A DNA stretch of 64,000 bases, taken from NCBI GenBank assembly GCA_036925085.1, contig JAUPFP010000029.1, positions 2,432,501-2,496,500 on the forward strand. Direction: 5' to 3'. Under the pieces are notes generated by a model, which did no database searches, had not been told where the DNA came from, and worked only from the letters and a program-made list of their open reading frames with translations. This DNA comes from Brachycybe producta (taxonomy: Eukaryota > Arthropoda > Diplopoda > Playtdesmida > Andrognathidae). Every line of letters begins with the position of its first letter. Position 1 is the stretch's first letter. Shown here one piece after another: positions 42,901 through 53,422 of this stretch. The translations under genes were made by a program, and so were the position numbers.

Positions 42901-45900
42901 CGTTCTAACAAGTCGACGATGTTTAAAGAGGCTGTCGAAGCAATCGAAGATTACATTCGAAACAAGCCAGAGGTTGGTGCACATTTTTTTTTAAACATTT
43001 TTTAAATTGGTGATTTGCAATGGTCCTCCGACATTTCCTTTTTTTTTACCTTTCCTGTTTATATATTTCAAATATTTTGTTTGTTGGCTTACATTTTGTT
43101 TTTGTTGACCATGGGTTTGCTTCTATTTATTATTTGTCATATAATAATAGTCAGTTAATTGGGATGTGTTTAAATGAGAACATATCTTAAAAAAAAACTC
43201 TGAATACAATTAAGATAAATTGAGGTGAAACCGGAATACATAGTTTTCTTGTACATTTGAAATGTGCAGGTAATTCGGATTTACTTTTATTGCTTTTAAG
43301 ATGTGCAACAACGTTTAAAATGTAAAAATAAAATTCAGAGGTTTATATTTTAAAGTAAAGGTAATTTTTATGTCAGTATTTTTGAAAGTAAACTTTTTAT
43401 GGCCGTTTGATTTTCAAGTAAGAAAGAACCAACACTAAAGGCGCAGTCACACTAGGCTGGTTTACCAGCCGCTGGTTGTTGCTGGCTATTAGCAGCAACA
43501 GCAAGCAGCAGCTGCTTTGGGTTCACACTTGTCCAGTCACTGCTGGTATTAGCAGTGCAAGTCAACCAATCACCGTCTTGCAAAAACACAAACCCTAACA
43601 ACAACCAACCCAAGCAGTGGAGTTTCAACTACCACTAGTGCCACTACTAGCAACAAAAAGTTCACACTAGATGGCAGCAGCAGGAAGGGAGTCACATGAC
43701 CAGCTGGTAGCTGCTAAAGTTGGACATGTCCAACTTCACCAGCTGCTGTTAAAATCACTAGCCCGCTGGAGAAAGCAGCTGCTAGTAGCAGTTCAGACTA
43801 TGCTGCTTGAGCGCTACAACCAGCCAGCAGCAACCAGCGGCTGGGAAACCAGCCTAGTGTGACTGCCGCTTAAGAGACTAGAATGCTGCTAACTTGAGAA
43901 ACTTTGTATTTCTTCTTTAAAAGTTGCTACTAAAAGGTGTGTATTCACACATGTATATCATTGACGCGAAAGTTCAATTAGAGTTCAGTATCAGGTGGCC
44001 TCCGTCACATATCGGTGTATTCGTAACAGTTTTGAGTCATTGTTTTTTCGGTATGGTAAAGTTTATAGTTTTTTTCTTTTCTTTTGACTGACGATGCGTC
44101 CGTGAAAGCATAAAACTATCGGCAGCAACGATATAAAATATCATGGTACGGATACTGAACTTAGACTGAAGGCTAAAAACTAACCAACAATTAGAAAACG
44201 GGATGAACAGAAGTTGGCTCCGCCCTTTTTATGCCGACCGGCAACTTCTAATTGGTTTGTTGTGTAGAGTTCGACGTTGAAAAGGGCGGAGCATGTGACG
44301 TCAGACTACATAATCAACCACTATGGCACTGCGCTGGGCTGGTGTAGAAGTGTCAATTGAAATCCCAAGAAACGATATTTTTCACCACTAACACTGAAGC
44401 ACTTTCACGGAACTGAGCGGACACGTCACTGATATGTGTGTGAATAGACCTTTAAAAGTTTAAATAAAGTATTTTTAGTCTTGAATTTTCACCTATTTAA
44501 GTGCGTTAAAGTAAACAATCTCCCTAGTTCTCTATGAAATTTGCATAATTATGATGACCGCTAAAGTCTATTTCAGCTACTAGACACGTATTTAATGAGG
44601 ACCGGAGTGAAGAAGACGGGCCCTGGTTCAAATTGTAGACATATAACACGGCGGGGTTGGGGGGGGGGGAAGCAAATTTACATTTATTCAAGTAGAATCC
44701 TATGTTTCCAAACATCTTCAATAAAAATTCTTAGAAATTCTTGCAAAAAAAAAATTAATATTAAAACAGCAACTAAGGAAGAAAAAATTGAAACGTTTTG
44801 AAAACTAGAATAGTGAAAAAACCATCTTTAAAAATAAATTTTTTAATACAATTATTTAAAAAAAAAAATAATTTAGACGGTTTGAAGTATTGTTTTGCGC
44901 GAAAAACAGCGTTTTTGCGTTATAAAGTTAAATATATCGACGTTATTCTACGGAGCCCTGTTGAGGACATTGAAATAAATAAATTAGACACTGACTCTTT
45001 CAAAATCTCGACTTACTATCTCGAGATCTCGACTTACTATCTCGAGATCGCGACTTGACAGTAAGTCGAGATCTCGAGATAGTATGTCGAGATCTCGAGA
45101 TAGTAAGTCGAGATCTCGAGATAGTATGTCGAGATCTCGAGATAGTATGTCGAGATCTCGACTTATATTCTAGACTTACGCTTCAAATCACTGTATACAT
45201 CTGCAGAAGTTAAGTACCTAACCTAACCTAACCTAACATAGCCTAACCTAACCTAACCTAACAGTACTTAACTTCTGCAGATGTATACAGTGATTTGAAG
45301 CGTAAGTCTAGAATATAAGTCGAGATCTCGACATACTATCTCGAGATCTCGACTTGACAGTAAGTCGAGATCTCGAGATAGTAAGTCGAGATTTTGAAAG
45401 AGTCCGAGTCTAATTTATTTATTTCAATGTCCTCAACAGGGCTCCGTACCGTACCGTAGGGCTCCGTATTATTCAGTAATTAGATTCGTGAAATATTTTG
45501 CGGTATTGACTGACTAAACGTTATTGGCTTCATTGATATTTTAATGTTCGTGAAATTTGATCTTTTTACACGGAACAAATGTGAGATACTTGGTTGTTTC
45601 TGAATCACATTTGAGGCAAAGAATTAAAATAAAATAATTTAAAAAAAATCAGTTTTTATTTAAATTAGACATTTTAATTTATTTAAAATTTCACAAATTT
45701 TTGCTGTCTTGTATAATTCACCTGTTAAACACATTATTACAATTAGAATAAATTAATTTCATGAAAAAGAAATTTTAAAAAAAATTCCAATTCATTAAAA
45801 GAAAAATTCTAGAAACTGATTTAAATTTTTACGATGTTTTACAATATTAAATCTTCATATAAATTAATGATTCTTGATATTAATACGGAATATATTTATC

Positions 45901-48900
45901 ATGGTGAATTTTTTTTTCTGAATTAGAATCAACATGATTTAATAAAAAAAAAATAATTGAAAACACTACAATAAAAATTAAATTATTTAAATCACATTTG
46001 GGAATTTTTTTCACCTGAATTTCTCTTAGAAAAAAGTGAATTTTTTTTTCTTTTGTGAAATTATTTTCTCGTAATAATAATGTGATCGAACAGGGTCATG
46101 ACAGGCATTTAGAAATCGGGAAGAACTTCAGTTGGCTCCGCCCTTGTTATGACGAACGCAACTTCTAATTGGTTGGTTATGTAGTCTGACGTCGCATGCT
46201 CCGCCCTTTTCAACGTTGAACCACACAACAAACCAATTAGAAGTTGCGTTCGTCATAAAAAGGGCGGAGCCAACTGAAGTTCTTCCCGATTTCTAAATGA
46301 ATGTTTTGTCATGTGTGGATTTTCAGTTAATAAAAGGGCAATTTTATGAAATTTTAAATTAATCACAAAAATCTGAATTAAATCATGATTTTTATTCATC
46401 CTGGCGAAAAAATCAATTGATTTAAATCAAGCGATTTACGTCATTTTTCAGTTTTTTCTCATCATTTTTACAGTATTTTTATAAAATAAAAAAGTCAATC
46501 AAAAAATGATATCAAATTAAATGAAAAAGTCATTTTGTTTTAGGTTTCTTTGAATGATTGAGGGAAAAAATGCCAAAAACAATGGTAAATTCATGATGAA
46601 AAAATAGTCTTGGAAATTCGTAAATTAAACCCATTTTTCAAGAAAATCGGAATTTTTATTTTGAAGCATAATATCAACGTTTTTTTTTAAAAAAAAGACG
46701 TGCTTAACATATGTTTTGTTTCAAGAACGTTCTGCAATATCCCCAATTACTGATGATAATTATTCATTAATCGAAATGTACACATTTCTAAAATCTGAAA
46801 GCAAATATTAAGAGAAAAGTCCAAATATCTGTGCCTATTATTAGATGCCTATCAAAACTTCGGATCTGCCGAGCATCGGTGAGGAAATCGCGACAATATT
46901 TCCGAACGGGTCGAACCGTGGTGCTCCACCCCATAAGGACTATTCTCGTCAGCCATTCCAAAGCAAACCCAAGGTGGGTCCCCTCATTCTATCCACCCTC
47001 CTCACACATTTATTTCCTAACTTTTTCTGCTTTTTTCGTTTACCTTCCAAATTCGAAACTTTCCTTTTACGTGATTTTTTTTTTTACAATAAAAACAGAA
47101 AATCATAAAACGTAATTAATTTTGAAGGTTTCATTTTTATCTCTTTTTTGTTATTCCTGTGTTTTGTAGCCGGTATCTGGTGGTTCAGATTCTGAAGTCG
47201 GTGGCGGTGGCTCTAATTCGGTAATCAAAACCAAAGAGCCAAACGATTCTGTTGTAGTCAAGGAGAAAAAAGAGAAAAAGGTAAAAGTGACCACAGTTTA
47301 AATCTTAAATCTCATTAAACGTTACAACTTTTTGTTTGATTTGTGTTCGTTTTTATTTTCAATTAGGAGCTGAGTGTGTCGAACAGGCCCGCGACAGTTA
47401 AGCGTACTTCGTCTGGAAGTAGCTCGACGAGCACTAAGAGTAACAAGCGCCACAAAGGAAGCGGTGGTGAGAAGGAAGGAGGAGTAGGGATAAACGATAA
47501 AGGTGTTCTATCCTCTCCAAAGAAACCTTCTTCTTCTTTGACTGGTCTCACGTCCACTTCGATCATCGGAGGAGGAGGAGGCGGAGGAGGTTCGTCTTCG
47601 TATGTTTCGTCGGCAACTGGAGCATCGTCCTCGCCGACGACAAATCACGGAACGCCGAGAAAGGCCACAGAGAACCTCCTCATGAGAACTTCCTTTGTCA
47701 CTCGTCCAGTAAGTATAGTCTTTTCTTTTACTTAGAATATAAGAGAAAACGTTGAAAACAGTCGATTATCACTCGATTATCGAGCTTCTGGGTTCCTACG
47801 AAGAATACGAAACAATGACAATCATTTACGATTGGGAATTATCCCCACTAGCATCACCCACTTTCGAGCTAATCACAGGTTTGATTGATAAAATACAGAA
47901 TCGCGTCGAAAACGTTAAATGATGAAGTAACAAACACGCGTTTCTGCACAGCTCTAATGTGTTTCTGTCGTTTTCTGCTCTGTGTGCTCTGTCGTTTATC
48001 CGTGTTTTGGTGCGTTTCTGTATGTTTCCACGCATTTATGCGCTATAACTCTACATTTCTGTGTTTTAGGGCTCTGACAAGACGTGCGACTTATAGTGGT
48101 CGAGATGAACTGCAAAAAGTGCTGGGCGTGTGGCGAAAACCAACCACTCGAGTCGACTCTATGACCACTTCCCAACCACTGGCAGTGAATTCGAACGGTC
48201 GATTTCGACCACACGCCGACCACTTTTCATAGTAGCTCGACCACTAAAAGTCGCTCGTCTGTGACCCAAATTCTCAAGTGTTCACACAAAAGCGAAACAA
48301 TAATTTGATATTCGTTTAGAATTAATTTAATTCTGGATTGTCGTTTATTATTCTGCACTTTGTGTAGATGACGATACTTGATTGATTTGGGTTTAAATGT
48401 TTTTTTTTTCTGGAAGACCACAACATTTTGTTTTTAAATAATCGACAGTCTTCTTTACTTTTATCATTGTTTAAGTGGGGGGAAAATAATTGTTTCTTAT
48501 CTGACGATGACAAATGTATAGAATAAATTCCTTAAATTACATAGAAAGTAATTAAAAGTATAGAAAAACGTTGCTAAATGACACAGACTGTGAGAACCAG
48601 ACAAAAAACAGCTGAAATTTCAAATTTATGGCATTCACAGATGAACGACTTTTCAATGGTCGAGATGGAATGAAAAAATGTGTCGTTGTGTGGCAGAAAC
48701 CGAAATTGGGAAGTTGGCGTCGTGGCCAAAAGTGGTTATATAGTGTCGTCTCGAGTAGCCGGTTTCACAGCCACACCCCAACCACTTTTTGTAGTCCGTG
48801 TCGACCACTAAAAAAACTCGTCTGTGAAGTTGTGAACCAAACTTTGTCAGTTGTGTTCAAAGTCAGAACTAGAGTGAACTCGTAGTTTGATCCTCGAACA

Positions 48901-49282
48901 TGATCCTATAAGACGCTCAAGGTAGTCAGAAGTCAATCAGGTTAATTAACAACAATATTAAGAAGGAAGCTAACTAGGATATTTATTACAAATTAGATGA
49001 TTAAAGGCTTAACATTGAGTGAAGTGAAAGGGAAATTAAAGATCTTCCTTCCATAATATTGTGTGGTTCTTTATTAATAATCGTCTTATAATTGAAATTT
49101 TTGAAAAGGTGACACCTCCTTTGGACGTGGAGCAAGTGTCTGACACTCTGATGAAAAAGAACATCAAAGCGTCTTGTTTAAAATACGGCTTTTTGGGACT
49201 CGGCATCATGGGAAAAGGTGTCGTAAAAAATCTCTTGAATTCGGGACACACGATCACTGTATGGAACAGAACACCATCCAAG
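39908..49282 (+). CDS. GLYR1: GLYR1/NDF (NPAC), PWWP nucleosome-destabilising factor, 3' part not found
   Basis: Eight exons are supported (39908-39945, 40033-40069, 40741-40823, 42843-42972, 46845-46973, 47170-47280, 47367-47708, 49109-49282), 348 codons in continuous phase. Exons 1-4 form the PWWP domain ('VGDLVWAKMKGFSPWPGK', 'FFFGTDNYAWIPEDAIKPYE'). Exons 5-7 are a basic, Ser/Gly-rich linker with a Gly run. Exon 8 begins the beta-hydroxyacid-dehydrogenase-like domain with the dinucleotide-binding loop 'GFLGLGIMGKGVVKNLLNSG' and 'ITVWNRTPSK'. GLYR1 binds H3K36-methylated chromatin and helps Pol II through nucleosomes. The last exon ends on a proper donor (AAG/GTAGGA), but the remaining 230 or so residues of the domain are not recognisable downstream within the window. 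Confidence 0.93.
40824..42842. other. GLYR1 intron 3
   Basis: It holds a family A foldback (about 41665-41930) and a G-run followed by a C-run at 42449-42487. It also has a diverged inverted pair of about 100-bp segments (around 42290-42360 and 42590-42660) sharing AGGATGAAC/GTTCATCCT and CCTGAAAC words. No exon is recognised. Confidence 0.5.
41665..41930. repeat. Foldback family A, complete
   Basis: TCAGGAGCAAAATTTAAATA then GTTTTAGAAACTAGAAGGGG on the left; AAAAAGTTTATTTTGAAAGA through CTCTCCTGAAACGCAAAATA on the right. Confidence 0.8.
43439..43870. mobile_element. Non-autonomous DNA element, AGCAGC-rich, TAA target duplication
   Basis: Terminal inverted repeats of about 40 bp: CAGTCACACTAGGCTGGTTT then ACCAGCCGCTGGTTG, mirrored at 43820-43866. 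The element is 432 bp, flanked by TAA at 43436-43438 and 43871-43873. The interior is packed with CAGC/GCTG words and reads as a long imperfect hairpin. The 3-bp TAA duplication suggests mobilisation by a PIF/Harbinger-type transposase. Confidence 0.8.
43932..44453. repeat. Foldback element with a nested family B half copy
   Basis: The ends AGGTGTGTATTCACACA and TGTGTGTGAATAGACCT are inverted, with inner arms about GTTCAGTATC/TCCGTGAAAG. Positions 44186-44316 inside it are a half copy of the GGGCGGAGC family, so that family inserted later. Confidence 0.55.
44949..45448. repeat. 500-bp palindrome with (CCTAA)n at its centre
   Basis: The ends are TACGGAGCCCTGTTGAGGAC and its reverse complement. 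The arms contain a satellite of units like GTCGAGATCTCGAGATAGTA. The inner arms CTGTATACATCTGCAGAAGT and ACTTCTGCAGATGTATACAG flank 45217-45262, where CCTAA pentamers run in two blocks of four. The TACGGAGCCCTG ends also occur, diverged, at about 59817 and 62576. Confidence 0.9.
45449..46844. other. Remainder of GLYR1 intron 4
   Basis: Very AT-rich. The only recognised item is a complete family B foldback at 46104-46302, with arms CATTTAGAAATCGGGAAGAA and TTCTTCCCGATTTCTAAATG. No exon is seen. Confidence 0.55.
47709..49108. repeat. GLYR1 intron 7 with two AGTGGTCGA MITEs
   Basis: Copies at about 48067-48270 and 48629-48832 share inverted ends (ATAGTGGTCGAGATGAA; CGACCACTAAAAGTCGCTCG then TCTGTGA) and internal words such as GTGTGGC. 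They are the same family as the SLX4 intron element. Confidence 0.7.
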
Positions 49283-51274
49283 GTAGGAAAAAAACAAACG
49301 AACCACATTCTCATTTTTAAGTCTCTCTTCTTTATTAGTTGCATTTTGTAGTTGTTATTGTTGTTTTGGAAGTGAAATATTGCACGGGCTTAATGCGCCT
49401 TAACACGTCTCTTACTGGCATTAATTAGATGCATTTTGACGTTGATTTAAGGAAGACTCAAGTGGTCGGTTTTGGCCACACACTGATCACTTTTTGCTAT
49501 CAGTCGCAACCACTAAAAGTCGCTCATCTGTAACATTCTGTTATAGTAGTGCCGCCACGTCCATAGAAATGAGCGCCGCCCTCAGAGGTAAACTGTGTTA
49601 AGTCACAAAACCGCTAAATTTTTACAGGGGCGTAGTAGTGAGTCGTTTGAAAGTTTTTCTCTTCATTGAAGGGGGACTAGGACTTAACATTTTATACCAC
49701 CATCTAGCGGCGTTCTATGTGTAATACGGTTGACTTAACACTGTTTTCCCCTGATTGAACTTGACAAGGTGATTTATAAGATGTAAAAATCGTGTTTTTT
49801 TTAAAAAAGTGACTTAACACAAGTTTACTTCTGAGGCACTGATATTGAATTGACAATTTGACATGTGAAACTGCTGGATAAATCGATGAATAACAGAATG
49901 TGCGGATGATGTATTGAGACTTTAAACAGACGTTATCAGTAAAACTGAACGTGGCATTATCATTATGATGGCGGTTCTGTAAGTGTGCCGCCACTTTTAG
50001 GGGCTGAAAGAGACAGGCTTGTAGAAATCGGGAAGAACTTCAGTTGACTCCGTCCTTTTTATGACGACCGGCAACTTCTAATTGGTTTGTTGTGTGGTTC
50101 GACGTTGAAAAGGGCGGAGCATGTGACATCAGACTATGAAAGAGAGATTAGCTTGCCGTTGAACCCCCTAAACAACAGGTGAAACTCATGATGCGTAACT
50201 TTGCTACACACGTTTCTGTGTACAAGCCACACATAATGTGTGGTTTTATCACATAAAACCACTGGACAATGTTTTGTTTTAAAAACATTGTTGGACCAGT
50301 GATTGATAATATTGCTGGAAAAGGGGTGGTTGAGGATGGAATCATTATTATATGGGTGACTTTAGCTTTAATGAAGGGAAAAAGTGATATTAAAAATGAA
50401 TTTATATAGATTTTTGGCTTTTGGACGTTCATTTTATTCGTTTCGTAATTGTATAGTGTGAATATGTCATAGACTTTAGTGGTGACGTATTGCCACTGAG
50501 AAGTGCTAATGCGTTACTGCTTTGATGACTTCTCCTAAAAAATTAACTTTAGTTACTGATAGAAGGTCCCACTTGTTTTACGTTACACACATTAATCTAA
50601 AAACAAGTGCGCGAAACACAAATGCAAGTACATACTGTATCACAATTTGTCAGTGATATGCCATTTTCTAGAATGGTACAAAACGCGTGGTGAGAGTATT
50701 TCCACTGAACACCATAATATATGAAGGTCATTCACATCTAATTCGCGGTTTCAAAGTGAGGGAACTGGGCATTCGACAGATTTCCTGTTAATTCGTATCT
50801 AAACATTATCCCCCCCCCCTAGTACAGCTAAAAAGTGGAAAAATCGGATAACACGAAATATATTTTCAGCCTAGTCGTGTTAAATGGTTTCCATTGGATC
50901 TTGAAAATATTGTAACAAAAGAAATAAAAGCTAGTTCCCCCATATTATCATCGCCAAGGAAACTGAACCAGAACGAAAACACAAATCTATTAACAATATG
51001 ACTGTCGTAATTGGTGATTATCATTGAACGGGTACACAGTACATTTATCAGTCACTTGATTATGACAAGAGAGCACTGTTGCAAGGGGAGGGGGGAAGGT
51101 GGACACACGTTGATAACTTAATTTAGCACAGACTTTACATTGCAGACAATGGAAATCGAATCGATTTATTTGCGATATCGATTGTGTATCATTTTGGTGT
51201 CAATGTTGATCTAAAGAGACATAATTAATATGTGACCTTGTTATGTGACAAAAGTTGTGATTCTAGTAAAGTAG

Positions 51275-51906
51275 AACCACAGAATAAGGAGAGAACAACA
51301 GAAGGGAAACTCGTGCGGCGCATTTGAAGTTGCTGTGACAGAATTTCATCACTAGGGCTCGGATTTTGATGCAATATCAACCGGAATGTTTCTCAATATG
51401 TGGCCCAATTGTGAAGTTACAATCTCGTTTAGATAATAAAAAAACAATTGTTCTTCCTAATTAAAACAAATGGTTAGAGGCTAGAACTCTAGTTAACAAC
51501 TGATAATAACCAAACATCTAGCCTCTCTACCCAGCTTTTTTTATTAGAAATAACATAATTGCAGTTGCACTAATAATTATTACTTCACAGTTGGCTCTTG
51601 GGCCACAAATTGAGAAACATTCCGGTTGATATTGCATCAAAATCCGAGCCCTATTCATCACCTTGGACTGAAAGCTTCTCTTATTTTAACCGGTTACTTG
51701 ATAGCCGCCACTGTGGAATGCAATACTGCATATGTGAAAGTAATACATTTCAAAATGGCGTTTTTAACCAGTTACTTGATAGCCGCCATTTTGGAATGTA
51801 TTACTGCGTATTTGAAAGTAATACATTTCAATGTGGGGCAGCGCCGCACATGCGCAGAAAAATTCTGTCACAAGTTAATTTGCTCAGTTCTCCTTATTCT
51901 GTGGTT
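51275..51906. repeat. Nested inverted-repeat element
   Basis: The outer ends AACCACAGAATAAGGAGA and TCTCCTTATTCTGTGGTT, with GCGGCGCA and TGACAGAATTT words, mirror each other. Inside, AGGGCTCGGATTTTGATGCA at 51354 and its reverse complement ending 51652 form an 80-bp-arm foldback. Between 51690 and 51835 a unit of about 75 bp (TACTTGATAGCCGCCA...GTAATACATTTCAA) is repeated in tandem. Confidence 0.8.
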
Positions 51907-52049
51907 GAACGATGCATAAAAAGTACACTTTTCAAGTAAAAAGTCACTTTTTAAATTTCGAAAACAAATTTAAGAATTTTAAAGTAGTGTTTTAGGACCT
52001 AGAACCATATCGATAACGAAATTACTTGTGCACTTCAAGAGAAATTGAG

Positions 52050-52300
52050 AGCCTATTAGAAACTAGAACCGTAGCTGACTCACTTAATAATATTTTCATG
52101 TTGATATCTTTCAAAATAAACTTTTTTTAAAAAAAAATGTAAAATAAAACGTATCGTCTGCTTAAAGATGGGTCATTTTCAAACTGACATAAAAGTTTAT
52201 TTTGAAAGATATCCTATAAGGGATTGAGCTTATACCCTTCTAGTTTCTAAAACACTTTCTAGTTTCTCTTAATTTATTTCACTCCTGAAAGACCACATAA
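52050..52300. repeat. Foldback family A, complete
   Basis: TATTAGAAACTAGAACCGTA and GATATCTTTCAAAATAAACT face AAAAGTTTATTTTGAAAGAT and ACCCTTCTAGTTTCTAAAAC, ending CTCCTGAAAGACCACATAA. Confidence 0.75.
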
Positions 52301-53422
52301 AAAGTACGTTTGATGGATGTTTACACTTTAAAATCACGTTATAAGGGAGATTTTTTTTCTACTTTTTCTTCAAACTTCAAAAGAAAATCAAGAATTTGAA
52401 ATAAATAAGAATTTAAAATATATTATCAACATGAAAATAATCTTGATGTGATTCATTTGACTCTTCTAGTTTGTAAAACACTCAATATTCATATGGTGTT
52501 TGTTTCTGAAACAGGAAACAAATCAAGATTTCTCTTAAATTTACACGTTTTGTAAATTGGCTTCCTTCTTATGAAAAAACTCCATCAAATAAATATAAAA
52601 CTAGAAATTTTGAATTTTTCGCTTTAAGTGGTTATTATTTCTCAAACTCAATGTCCATCTTTTTTAAATAATTTGGCGATCCCACTAATGATGTGTAAAA
52701 ATCAAAAATTATATATATATATAATATCCCAGGTCTGTGTGTGTGGAGTAACACTGTACAAAAACCTTGAAGCACATCGGAATTTATATAAATTTAAATA
52801 AATGAAGAAATGAACAGCTTTTTTTTTCTCAAGATCAACTATATGTTGCACCCTTCTCATCCAAGAACCCCATGATATTAAATTGGAGAGGGGAAAAGGT
52901 TGGAAAGTGTAAAGGGAGGGGGGAGAAACGTGGAGGGGGGAAAAAGTGGGAGGGGTGACTGAAATTGAAATGAAAGGAGGAAAAAAGAAACAAACGACGC
53001 GCATGTGCACAATTGCATGTGAATTTTGCTCCCGTCATTTATGATGGGTTACCCCACTGGTTTATATATAAAACACAGAAAAACAACTTCAAATTAACTT
53101 TTCCAAAGGCCATTTTTTATTTTCATTCCAAACTATTCACAAAAATCTCCATTATGATGAATAATTATATTTATATATACAGGTGATATATATATTCTCT
53201 TGTGTGTGTGTGCACTTTAAAGAATGGACAAATATTTCACTATTGATTAGAATCAAAAATAGCTCTCTTCTTTCTCTTCATTTGTAATAATTGTCTCTCA
53301 CTTTTTTTGATGATAATCAACGCGTTCATAAAACAGTAATTAATAAGTTACCTAAATTACTTTGTCAATTAATTCATCTTGAATAAGTTCAGTTTATAAA
53401 TTGCACTGTTTCTCTCTCTCTT

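Larger units (their letters stand above)
49283..53422. other. Region after last visible GLYR1 exon
   Basis: No further dehydrogenase exon is recognised. Repeats: half an AGTGGTCGA MITE (49440-49538), an inverted pair AGGTAAACTGTGTTAAGTCA / TGACTTAACACAAGTTTACT (49590-49835), half a family B copy (50010-50135), the nested inverted repeat 51275-51906, and family A (about 52050-52300 and a right arm 52420-52520). The last few hundred bases would be the 3' untranslated region of the LRR gene. Confidence 0.55.

Noticed and set aside
46831-47115. Alternative frame overlapping GLYR1 exon 5
   Set aside because: The frame starting at 46845 joins both neighbours in phase and is the GLYR1 one.
50148-50432. 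Minus-strand open frame of 94 codons between GLYR1 exon 8 and the LRR gene
   Set aside because: No recognisable domain, no splice context, surrounded by repeats; a chance frame.
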